A stretch of DNA of 7,158 nt from Roseburia sp. (GTDB lineage: Bacteria > Bacillota_A > Clostridia > Lachnospirales > Lachnospiraceae), in assembly GCA_017547315.1 (NCBI GenBank), contig JAFYQA010000168.1:1-7158 (forward strand), written 5' to 3'. Under the pieces are notes generated by a model. The model was given only the letters and a program-made list of their open reading frames with translations. It did no database searches and was not told the origin of the DNA. Shown piece by piece: positions 1 through 5,601 of this stretch. The translations under genes and the position numbers were made by a program. Every line of letters begins with the position of its first letter. The first letter of the stretch is position 1.

Positions 1-803
1 GAACCATCGTATGTGCTATTGATATATTCTTTGATTGCATCAGATTTTAATACTTCTACCAATTCTTTAATCTTCTCACTAGTTTCCTTGCCTTCTTTTA
101 CAGCAATTACATTTACATACGTCTGAGCCGCTGTTGAGTCTGAAAGTTCATAAGCAATAGCATCATTTGCTACTGAATATCCAGCCTGAAGTGCATAGTT
201 ACCATTTAATACGATGTAAGCTACTTCTTCTGCTCTACGTGCAATCTGTGCTGCTTCTAATTCAAGAATTTCAACATCCACTAAATATTCTTCGATATCA
301 TTCTTGGTAGCTGTTAAACCAGCACCTTCTTTTAATGTAATAATACCATTATCCTGTAATAATAAAAGGGCACGAGCTTCGTTTGTAGTATCGTTTGGAA
401 CTGCGATTACATCACCTGCTGCAATATCTGCCAAGTCATTTTTCTGTCCAGGATAGATTCCGAATGGCTCATAGTGAATGCCACCAGCGTTTACTAAATG
501 TGTACCTTTTTCTAAATTAAAACTCTCTAAGTAAGGAATGTGCTGGAAGTAGTTTGCATCCATTTCTTCACTTTCTACTACTTCGTTTGGAATTACATAA
601 TCATCAAAAATTGTTACTTCTAATGTGTATCCTTTTTCTGCAAGGATTGGTTTTGCAGCTTCTAAGATTTCTGCATGTGGTGTAGATGATGCACCAACTG
701 TAATTGTTTTTTCATCTGCTGCACTTGTACTTCCACCGCAGCCTGCCAATGTGCTTACAGCTAAAACTGCTGCTAAAAATGTTGTTAAAAGTTTCTTTTT
801 CAT
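1..803 (-). CDS. metQ: MetQ/NlpA-family methionine-binding lipoprotein (3' end cut by window edge)
   Basis: Substrate-binding lipoprotein of a methionine ABC importer, anchored outside the membrane, delivering D/L-methionine to MetI/MetN. Translation from the ATG at 803 gives 267 visible residues with no stop before base 1. Families of this type are about 270-280 residues, so only the last few are missing. Residues 1-21 form a lipoprotein signal: Lys-rich start (MKKKLL), a hydrophobic core, then the lipobox LAGC with Cys22 as the lipidated residue. After a short Ser/Thr/Ala linker comes VGASSTPHAEIL (about 36-47), a hallmark of MetQ proteins, then DANYFQHIPYLE (82-93) and GGIHYEPFGIYPG (107-119). 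The ribosome site GAGGGAAG lies just upstream of the ATG. It follows metI after 110 bases and belongs to the metNIQ operon. Methionine as substrate rests on family resemblance and the NIL domain of MetN; a related amino acid is possible. Confidence 0.95.
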   Translation of the reverse strand, partial: MKKKLLTTFLAAVLAVSTLAGCGGSTSAADEKTITVGASSTPHAEILEAAKPILAEKGYTLEVTIFDDYVIPNEVVESEEMDANYFQHIPYLESFNLEKGTHLVNAGGIHYEPFGIYPGQKNDLADIAAGDVIAVPNDTTNEARALLLLQDNGIITLKEGAGLTATKNDIEEYLVDVEILELEAAQIARRAEEVAYIVLNGNYALQAGYSVANDAIAYELSDSTAAQTYVNVIAVKEGKETSEKIKELVEVLKSDAIKEYINSTYDG

Positions 804-839
804 AGTTCTTCCCTCTTTTTTCTTTTTCTCTATCACTAT

Positions 840-860
840 CAGAGCAAATGCGGTGCTCTG
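840..860 (-). other. Hairpin in the metI-metQ gap
   Basis: A perfect 7-base inverted repeat (CAGAGCA / TGCTCTG) with a 7-base loop sits in the 110-base gap between metI and metQ. On the transcribed strand it is followed by a purine-rich stretch and the metQ ribosome site, not by a U-run, so it is not a standard terminator. It may protect or separate the metQ part of the message, which would fit the usual need for excess binding protein. That role is inference. Confidence 0.45.
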
Positions 861-913
861 TACCGTACATTATTACATAACGTTTGGCTTCTATGTGCCA
901 CGCGCCATACGTA

Positions 914-1573
914 CTACTTACGTCTGTCGAGACCACTTGCAATCGCCATTCCAATTGTCTGGAAAATCTGGAACAGAATAATCAAAATAACTACTGTGAT
1001 GGTCATAATAACTGCATCATAACGGTGATAACCATAACGAACTGCAATATCTCCTAAACCACCTCCGCCAAGTGTTCCTGCCATAGCAGAGTATCCTAAA
1101 ATCGTTCCTAATGTAATCGTTGCACCTACAATCAAAGATGTTCTGGCTTCTACCAACATTACTTTGAAAATAATATCCATATTAGATGCTCCCATAGAAC
1201 GAGCCGCTTCAATAACACCTGCATCTACTTCCTTTAAAGAAGATTCAACCATTCGAGCAATATACGGTGCTGCTGCTACCACCAAAGTAATGATTGTCGC
1301 TGTGGAACCATAACTTTTACCAATCAAAAATCTGCTCAGCGGAATCAATAAAATCATCAAAATCAAAAATGGGATACTTCTTACTGTATTCGCTATAAAA
1401 TCCAAAATCTTATAAATAATACTATTTGGCTTAATTCCATCTTTGTCTGTTACCGTAAGAACAATTCCCATTGGCAAACCGAATAAATAACCTAAAAATG
1501 TAGATGCCACTGTCATATAAATCGTAGCCAGTGTACCTTCTATTAACATGTTTATCGTTGTACTATTAAACAT
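914..1573 (-). CDS. metI: Methionine ABC transporter permease MetI
   Basis: Membrane channel subunit of the methionine importer, working as a dimer with two MetN ATPases. The 219-residue length matches the family (about 217). Hydrophobic segments are visible at roughly 13-40, 54-80, 91-108, 145-168 and 186-211, consistent with five membrane spans. The cytoplasmic EAA loop that docks to the ATPase is at about 122-141 (EAARSMGAS followed by IFKVMLVEA). The following GTILGYSAMAGTLGGGGLGD stretch is characteristic of MetI. The ATG at 1573 lies inside the end of metN (8-base overlap) and is preceded by a very strong GAGGAGGTGA ribosome site about nine bases away, itself within metN codons, so translation is probably coupled. 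The frame ends at a TAG at 914-916. No missing key residue was seen. Confidence 0.96.
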   Translation of the reverse strand: MFNSTTINMLIEGTLATIYMTVASTFLGYLFGLPMGIVLTVTDKDGIKPNSIIYKILDFIANTVRSIPFLILMILLIPLSRFLIGKSYGSTATIITLVVAAAPYIARMVESSLKEVDAGVIEAARSMGASNMDIIFKVMLVEARTSLIVGATITLGTILGYSAMAGTLGGGGLGDIAVRYGYHRYDAVIMTITVVILIILFQIFQTIGMAIASGLDRRK

Positions 1574-2600
1574 CTCCGGTCACCTCCTCAATTTCTAAGC
1601 CTTTTTCTCTCAAATAACTCTCGATATCTACCTGAAGATGTCTGTCATCCGGCAAGCCTAAAATCATTTCACCTTTTGCATAACCACCGACATTTTTCGT
1701 ATTGGCTCTCAAAATATTCACTGGTGTATTGAATCGTAAAATCATATTCGCAATCACTGGTTCAAATGCTGAATTCTCAGAGAATACGATTCGAATTTTT
1801 CTATCGGACTGAATACGTTCCGGCAATTCCGCTTTCTTCACATTCTCACTCAACTCTGGTAAATCTCTCAAAATCAACTCTCTGGCTGCCTGTGACTTTG
1901 GATGGTTAAATATTTTTTCTACCAAACCGTTTTCTACTAGCACACCGCCCTCAATAATTGCAACCTTATTACAAATCTCACGAATTACCGCCATCTGATG
2001 TGTAATGATGACAATCGTAATACCAAGGTCTTTATTGATATTCTTTAATAATTCCAAAATAGAGCCCGTTGTCTGTGGATCTAATGCACTTGTCGCCTCA
2101 TCGCAAAGTAAAATTCTAGGATTCGATGCTAATGCTCTCGCAATGGCTACACGCTGCTTTTGTCCACCGGATAACTGTGCCGGATAAGCTTTTTCTTTTT
2201 CCGCTAATCCAACAATCTTTAATAACTCTCTCGCTCTCTCTTTTGCCGCCTGCTTATCAACTTTCTGAATCAATAACGGAAAACAGATATTGTCTAATAC
2301 ACTCTTTTGCATCAACAAATTGAAATGCTGGAAAATCATTGCGATATCACTGCGCTGCTTACGCAATTCCTTTTCGCTCAATGCTCCTAAATCCTGTCCT
2401 GCTACAATAACCTGACCATCTGTTGGTTTCTCTAAATAATTCAGGCAGCGAACCAATGTACTTTTACCTGCACCGGACATACCAATGATTCCATAAATGT
2501 CACCGGCTTCAATATTTAAATTAATATCTTTTAACGCCTCAACCACAATACCTTTCTGTTCGAAGGTTTTGGTTAGATGTCTTACTTCTATCTCGCTCAT
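1566..2600 (-). CDS. metN: Methionine ABC transporter ATPase MetN with C-terminal NIL domain
   Basis: Cytoplasmic ATPase that powers methionine import. From the ATG at 2600 it has 344 residues, matching E. coli MetN (343). Visible motifs: Walker A GMSGAGKST (40-48), Q-loop Q91, ABC signature LSGGQKQR (143-150), Walker B ILLCDE (163-168) with D-loop SALD, and H-loop H201. Residues from about 265 to 344 form the NIL domain, the ACT-like regulatory module that binds methionine and inhibits transport when internal methionine is high. That regulatory role is family knowledge. The frame stays open 50 codons further upstream to an ATG at 2750. That ATG overlaps the predicted -10 box, and the extra residues do not resemble an ABC N-terminus. 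The 2600 start has an AGAGGA ribosome site and begins with the expected MSEIEVRHLTKTF. First gene of the metNIQ operon. Confidence 0.97.
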   Translation of the reverse strand: MSEIEVRHLTKTFEQKGIVVEALKDINLNIEAGDIYGIIGMSGAGKSTLVRCLNYLEKPTDGQVIVAGQDLGALSEKELRKQRSDIAMIFQHFNLLMQKSVLDNICFPLLIQKVDKQAAKERARELLKIVGLAEKEKAYPAQLSGGQKQRVAIARALASNPRILLCDEATSALDPQTTGSILELLKNINKDLGITIVIITHQMAVIREICNKVAIIEGGVLVENGLVEKIFNHPKSQAARELILRDLPELSENVKKAELPERIQSDRKIRIVFSENSAFEPVIANMILRFNTPVNILRANTKNVGGYAKGEMILGLPDDRHLQVDIESYLREKGLEIEEVTGDV

Positions 2601-2616
2601 AAATCCTCTCTTCCTA

Positions 2617-2650
2617 ATGTCAACAAGACCGATTCTCACATCTTGTACAT
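2617..2650 (-). promoter_or_regulatory. Hairpin in the metN leader just before the ribosome site
   Basis: On the transcribed strand ATGTACAAGA (2650-2641) can pair with TCTTGT (2628-2623) and, after a two-base bulge, ACAT (2620-2617). The loop is 12 bases and the metN ribosome site follows a few bases later. The ATGT arm (2650-2647) can instead pair with an upstream ACATG (2696-2692), so two exclusive folds are possible. No U-run follows, so this is not a terminator. A regulatory role is inference. Confidence 0.3.
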
Positions 2651-2701
2651 GCAAGCGATTCCATTTAAAACGCTCTTTGTTTTCGCAAGCACATGTTTCA
2701 T
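2636..2701 (-). other. Possible 21-codon leader ORF upstream of metN
   Basis: Within the predicted metN leader an ATG at 2701 opens a 21-codon frame ending in TGA at 2636. The peptide begins MKHVLAKTK and ends ACMYKM, so two of its last four residues are Met. The ribosome site is weak (AGAAG a few bases upstream). It spans the competing hairpin arms in the leader. A frame this short is easily produced by chance. It is recorded because Met codons near a leader ORF end, in front of a methionine transporter, could sense Met-tRNA supply. Confidence 0.2.
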
Positions 2702-2711
2702 TATATCTTCT

Positions 2712-2739
2712 GTTTTCTAAAAGTGTTAATATAGAAAAC
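2712..2739 (-). promoter_or_regulatory. Stem-loop at the 5' end of the metNIQ transcript
   Basis: GTTTTCTA (2739-2732 on the transcribed strand) and TAGAAAAC (2719-2712) form a perfect 8-base stem with a 12-base loop. The predicted transcription start is near 2742, so the message would begin almost directly with this hairpin. Such 5' stem-loops commonly slow mRNA decay in Firmicutes. No SAM riboswitch or T-box core was recognised in this leader. Confidence 0.4.
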
Positions 2740-2748
2740 CTTGACCTC

Positions 2749-2777
2749 ATTATAGGTTCTACCTATATCAAAGTCAA
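2749..2777 (-). promoter_or_regulatory. Sigma-A-type promoter of metNIQ
   Basis: Read on the minus strand, -35 TTGACT (2777-2772) and -10 TATAAT (2754-2749) are separated by exactly 17 bases, a near-consensus housekeeping promoter. Transcription would start near 2742, giving a metN leader of about 140 bases. The box arrangement also argues against the upstream ATG at 2750 as the metN start. The spacer and -10 lie within dyad sequences described separately. Confidence 0.8.
2751..2767. promoter_or_regulatory. MET-box-like dyad operator over the metN promoter
   Basis: TATAGGT and ACCTATA form a perfect 7-base dyad around a 3-base centre, 17 bases in all. It covers part of the spacer and most of the -10 box of the metN promoter. 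The streptococcal MET-box bound by MtaR/MetR-type LysR proteins is, from published comparative genomics as I recall it, TATAGTTTnAAACTATA: same length, same outer TATAG/CTATA. The neighbouring LysR gene (2843-3748) encodes an MtaR/CpsY-like protein, which supports the assignment. Overlap with the -10 would suit repression. A larger dyad, ACCTTGAC (2738-2745) with GTCAAGGT (2773-2780), is arranged symmetrically around it. Confidence 0.6.
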
Positions 2778-2788
2778 GGTCGTTTTCG

Positions 2789-2822
2789 GGTATAAACTTC
2801 TTCTTTTGCACGACTTTATACC
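2789..2822. repeat. Inverted repeat between lysR and the metN promoter
   Basis: GGTATAAA (2789-2796) and TTTATACC (2815-2822) form a perfect 8-base inverted repeat with an 18-base gap. It sits about 12 bases upstream of the metN -35 box and 20 bases beyond the lysR stop. In RNA it would be a weak hairpin at the lysR 3' end, but no U-run follows it. In DNA its position matches where LysR-type proteins often place their upstream recognition site. Either role is inference. Confidence 0.4.
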
Positions 2823-2842
2823 ATAAATTTTATAGCCCAAAA

Positions 2843-3748
2843 CTACATAACATTATTCTCATACTTCTTAAGTTCCCTCACATAAGTCTCTCCGATATGA
2901 CTTAATTTGGCACCTTTTCGTTTGATATAACCAATTCGCATCTTCTCTGACTCAAGCAATGGTACTGCCAGATATTCGCTACCATTTAATTCCTCACAGA
3001 CAATACCGGAACACAGCGTATATGCATTCACACCCTTCATCATATTAAGCAGCGTGGCTCTATCATTCGCCTTAATCAATCGCTTATATTCGTATGTACT
3101 CTTCATCTCTTCGGCAAAATAGAATGCATTGTTTTTACCCTGGTCGAACGCCAGACATGGATAATCATCCAATTCACTCATAGATATCACATCCTTATTC
3201 GCCAGCGGATGCCCTGCCCACAGATACACATACGTATCACAGGTAAAAAGTTCTACAAACTCAATCCCATTTTCCTTGAATAATTTAGTCAACACTTTTT
3301 CGTTAAAATCATTCAAATACAGTAAACCGATTTCACTCTTGAAATTCTTTACGTTTTCGATAACCGTTGCCGTCATCGTCTCATGGATAGCAAACTCGTA
3401 ACGGTCCATTCCGACCTGATTAACCATATCTACGAAAGCCTTCACCGCAAAGGTATAATGCTGTGTAGATACGTCAAACTTTTCTTTGGTTACTTTATCA
3501 ATATACTTGGTCTGTAATAACCCAAACTGCTCCGTTACTTCACGGGCATAACCTAAAAATTCCTCTCCCTCCGGAGTTATAATAATTCCTCGGTTTGAAC
3601 GCAGAAAAATATCAAAACCAATTTCATTTTCCAATTCCTTCATCGTCTCCGACAAACTCGGCTGTGAGATGAACAAATGCTTCGCCGCTTCGTTCATGGA
3701 GCCACAGTCTGCGATTGTAATTGCATATTTTAATTGTTGAAGTGTCAT
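2843..3748 (-). CDS. LysR-type transcriptional regulator, MtaR/CpsY-like
   Basis: DNA-binding regulator of 301 residues, the usual LysR length. The N-terminal winged helix-turn-helix occupies about 1-60 (MTLQQLKYAI, then SMNEAAKHLFISQPSLSETM at 17-36). The rest is a periplasmic-binding-protein-like effector domain. Stretches STQHYTF (94-100), HETMTATVIENV (122-133) and SEIGLLYLND (138-147) closely match streptococcal MtaR/CpsY, where the equivalents read like SQHYDF, FESTT and SEIGIIYLN. Those proteins control methionine uptake and related functions. The ATG at 3748 shares one base with the yolD stop codon (TAATG), with a GAGGGGG ribosome site inside yolD, so expression is probably coupled to yolD. 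The metNIQ promoter with its MET-box-like site follows 62 bases after the stop. Control of metNIQ is inferred from family, operator and position; the effector cannot be read from sequence. Confidence 0.93.
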   Translation of the reverse strand: MTLQQLKYAITIADCGSMNEAAKHLFISQPSLSETMKELENEIGFDIFLRSNRGIIITPEGEEFLGYAREVTEQFGLLQTKYIDKVTKEKFDVSTQHYTFAVKAFVDMVNQVGMDRYEFAIHETMTATVIENVKNFKSEIGLLYLNDFNEKVLTKLFKENGIEFVELFTCDTYVYLWAGHPLANKDVISMSELDDYPCLAFDQGKNNAFYFAEEMKSTYEYKRLIKANDRATLLNMMKGVNAYTLCSGIVCEELNGSEYLAVPLLESEKMRIGYIKRKGAKLSHIGETYVRELKKYENNVM

Positions 3749-4077
3749 TATTCTTCCCCCTCTAAATCATACAAATCGTCAAAACTAATTTTTGTATTAA
3801 CCACCTTAAGAATCCGGGCATCCGTATCAATACGCGACACCATCCCCGTCACCTTCAAATACTCATTCTCGTGAAAATAGACCACTGTAACCATATCATT
3901 CCTCTGTACCTGGCGCAAGTTCAAATCCAGCTCTGCCTTCCGTTCCTCGGAAAGTTCTATTTTCTCTACGACAATTTTCTCTCTTTCACGCAGGGCTTCC
4001 TCATACCCTTTTAATGCCGCAAAAGGCATAAACTGCTTCGCCCTGTCCTCGCGGCTCATTTTCGCTCTACTTGCCAT
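3748..4077 (-). CDS. YolD-like protein, partner of the Y-family polymerase
   Basis: A small 109-residue protein of the YolD-like family, typically encoded beside UvrX-type Y-family polymerases and thought to act with them in error-prone repair. The exact biochemical role is not well established. The family signature DRAKQFMPFAALKGYEEAL lies at 11-29. A Lys/Glu-rich helical stretch (about 30-53) and a beta-rich half (VTVVYFHENEYLKVTGMVSRID, about 63-84) follow, ending in an acidic tail. No signal peptide or membrane span is seen, so it should be cytoplasmic. The ATG at 4077 has a GAGGAAAG ribosome site; an internal Met7 is possible but less well placed. It lies 39 bases after the polymerase stop and overlaps the lysR start by one base, indicating a polymerase-yolD-lysR operon. 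Confidence 0.88.
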   Translation of the reverse strand: MASRAKMSREDRAKQFMPFAALKGYEEALREREKIVVEKIELSEERKAELDLNLRQVQRNDMVTVVYFHENEYLKVTGMVSRIDTDARILKVVNTKISFDDLYDLEGEE

Positions 4078-4116
4078 GTCTTTCCTCGCATCTTACAATC
4101 ATTACGGCACAGGCAC

Positions 4117-5391
4117 TTACAATTCCTCACCTGCTTTATGCCCGCCAATCTGTCGGTTACGTTCCATAGTAGTCGCACCCTCCACCAAATTCATGCCTTT
4201 TAAAATCGCATTCTTACCAAACTTCTTCTTGATATCCAACATTGCCTTCTGCATCTTCCGTTCCCGTTCTAACTCCGCCGGGTCGCAGAACAAATCATAC
4301 TGCTGGTATGCTTCGTCAACCACATTATTAAAAGACAGATTCGCTTTATGAATCACTACATCCCGTCTGGCAATACGCTCAAATAACTCCTCTACATACG
4401 GCAAAATCGTCTTTGCCGAACTACTCGCTGCACGCAGCGAAATACTTCCCCTGCTCGGTTCTAAATGCAGCATATTCTCGTATGCCAGATACATCGTAAT
4501 AGATTCCGTCACAAGTCCCTTATCTACTAAATCCAAGCACATTAAATCTGCCATCTCTTTAACCGCCAGTTTCGTCTTCTCAAAATCATATTCGCAAGGC
4601 AATACCTGACCACTGGTAATGCAGCGCGTCTGTGGCTTATAAGACTTAATATCCGATATTAGTGTACTCTCTCGCCCCCACGCATGATCAATCAGTAATT
4701 CTGCATCAATTCCTAAAATTTTATATAATAAGTCCTCACTAGCACCTGCTACCTGTCCCATCGTATAAATTCCATGACGCTCTAATCGCTTTGCAATCCC
4801 CGGTCCCACACGCCAGAAATCAGTGAGTGGTCTGTGATTCCACAACGTCTTTCGATAACTTTCTTCGTCAAGTATACCAATATGATCCTCTGTACGCTTC
4901 GCTGTAATATCCAATGCAATTTTCGCCAGATACAAATTACTTCCAATACCACAGGACGCAGTAATCCCTGTCTCTTTTAGTACATCCTGCATAATACATA
5001 TCCCCAGTTCCTTCGCCGACATCTGATACATGGATAGATAATCCGTGACATCCATGAATACCTCATCAATGGAATATACATGAATATCCTCTTTGGCAAT
5101 ATACTTCAGATAAACGCTATAAATATCCGCAGAAACATCTATATAGCGCTTCATGCGTGGCGGTGCCATGATATATTTCACATCCGGCGGTATCTGGAAC
5201 ACGCGACATCGATTCGGGATACCCAACTTTTTCATGGAAGGCGAAATCGCCAGACAAATAGTCTTCTCCGAACGCTCCGGATCTGCTACTACCAGATTCG
5301 TGGTAAGCGGATCCATCCCTCTATCCTTACATTCTACTGATGCATAAAACGATTTTAAATCTATACATAAATAAGTCCGATTTTTTACCAT
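4117..5391 (-). CDS. Y-family translesion DNA polymerase (UvrX/UmuC-like)
   Basis: Error-prone polymerase that copies past damaged template bases. From the ATG at 5391 it has 424 residues. The palm begins CIDLKSFYASVE (9-20) with metal ligand D11 and probable steric-gate Y16. The second catalytic pair is D109-E110 in YSIDEVFMD. A helix-hairpin-helix region of the thumb is DFWRVGPGIAKRLERHGIYT (191-210), and the little-finger domain follows from about 250. QYDLF (364-368) fits the sliding-clamp binding motif. The tail with KKFGKNAILKG and MERNRQIGGHKAGEE is typical of Firmicute UvrX-type enzymes. All catalytic residues are present. The frame extends 13 codons to a TTG at 5430, but the ATG at 5391 has an AAGGAAG ribosome site and starts where relatives start. 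First full gene after an SOS-type promoter; yolD follows by 39 bases. Relatives are annotated variously as DinB, UmuC or UvrX, so no symbol is given. Confidence 0.95.
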   Translation of the reverse strand: MVKNRTYLCIDLKSFYASVECKDRGMDPLTTNLVVADPERSEKTICLAISPSMKKLGIPNRCRVFQIPPDVKYIMAPPRMKRYIDVSADIYSVYLKYIAKEDIHVYSIDEVFMDVTDYLSMYQMSAKELGICIMQDVLKETGITASCGIGSNLYLAKIALDITAKRTEDHIGILDEESYRKTLWNHRPLTDFWRVGPGIAKRLERHGIYTMGQVAGASEDLLYKILGIDAELLIDHAWGRESTLISDIKSYKPQTRCITSGQVLPCEYDFEKTKLAVKEMADLMCLDLVDKGLVTESITMYLAYENMLHLEPSRGSISLRAASSSAKTILPYVEELFERIARRDVVIHKANLSFNNVVDEAYQQYDLFCDPAELERERKMQKAMLDIKKKFGKNAILKGMNLVEGATTMERNRQIGGHKAGEEL

Positions 5392-5483
5392 GCTCTTCCT
5401 TCTAACCCGATCTGCTCTAACGGTAACCAAGTCCTACCTTCTGCCTGTAAATCATAAACTTCTATCAGCATCCTAATTTCCAT
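5385..5483 (-). other. Possible 32-codon ORF overlapping the polymerase start
   Basis: An ATG at 5483 opens a 32-codon frame that ends TGG-TAA across the polymerase start: its stop codon at 5387-5385 overlaps the second and third polymerase codons. The predicted peptide starts MEIRMLIEVYDLQ and ends LEQIGLEGRAW, with six Glu and two Trp. No convincing ribosome site precedes it, and a frame this long arises by chance fairly often (about one in five for random codons). If translated, terminating ribosomes would stop on the polymerase start, giving coupling. I do not recognise the peptide. Confidence 0.3.
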
Positions 5484-5525
5484 CTATCTATTCTAAATTA
5501 TAATTTATCCGTTTTCTCTCTTTTT

Positions 5526-5554
5526 ATCATATCGAACTCTTGTTCTTTTTTCAA
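5526..5554 (-). promoter_or_regulatory. SOS-type promoter of the polymerase-yolD-lysR operon
   Basis: On the minus strand, -35 TTGAAA (5554-5549) and -10 TATGAT (5531-5526) are 17 bases apart, close to the sigma-A consensus. Transcription would start near 5519, leaving a leader of about 128 bases before the polymerase ATG. The spacer is almost filled by a LexA box, so bound LexA should block RNA polymerase. The -35 begins only a few bases after the U-run of the truA terminator. Confidence 0.8.
5533..5546. promoter_or_regulatory. LexA (DinR) SOS operator
   Basis: CGAACTCTTGTTCT contains the perfect dyad GAAC-N4-GTTC of the Gram-positive SOS box (consensus CGAAC-N4-GTTCG in Bacillus subtilis); one outer base deviates. 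It lies wholly between the -35 and -10 of the polymerase promoter. Position and the downstream translesion polymerase make LexA control very likely. Confidence 0.82.
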
Positions 5555-5556
5555 GT

Positions 5557-5592
5557 ATAAAAAAAGAAAGTACCTCCAAAGACATACCTTCT
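5557..5592 (-). terminator. Intrinsic terminator after truA
   Basis: On the transcribed strand AGAAGGTA (5592-5585) pairs with TACTTTCT (5572-5565) as an 8-base stem with one G-U pair and a 12-base loop, followed at once by seven U residues. It begins ten bases after the truA stop. It should end the truA transcript and insulate the SOS promoter immediately downstream. The stem is A/U-rich, so termination may be incomplete. Confidence 0.7.
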
Positions 5593-5601
5593 CTCTTAAT
5601 C

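Noticed and set aside
712..954. Minus-strand frame of 80 codons between metI and metQ
   Set aside because: It overlaps the ends of both real genes in another frame and resembles no protein. The gap is better explained as leader with a hairpin.
625..981. Plus-strand open frame of 118 codons across metQ and the metI-metQ gap
   Set aside because: It is antisense to the metQ signal region, phenylalanine-rich from reversed lysine codons, and without a ribosome site or family match.
2601..2742. SAM (S-box) riboswitch or methionine T-box in the metN leader
   Set aside because: Neither the S-box conserved core nor the T-box AGGGTGG-type sequence is present, and there is no terminator hairpin with a U-run before metN.
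2601..2750. N-terminal extension of metN by 50 codons to the ATG at 2750
   Set aside because: That ATG overlaps the predicted -10 box, so it would not be transcribed from this promoter. The extra residues do not look like an ABC ATPase, and the ATG at 2600 has a good ribosome site and the expected N-terminus.
2738..2780. MerR-type promoter on the plus strand (TTGACC with a long dyad spacer)
   Set aside because: The plus strand has no good -10 at a 19-base spacing and no gene downstream in that direction. The minus strand has an exact 17-base promoter leading into metN.
2789..2822. Intrinsic terminator after lysR
   Set aside because: The stem is AT-rich with an 18-base loop, and the transcribed strand continues CCGAAAACGACC with no U-run.
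5392..5430. Polymerase start at the TTG at 5430
   Set aside because: It adds 13 Arg-rich residues before the usual family start. The ATG at 5391 has its own AAGGAAG ribosome site. The TTG start cannot be wholly excluded, since a possible GG-rich site precedes it.
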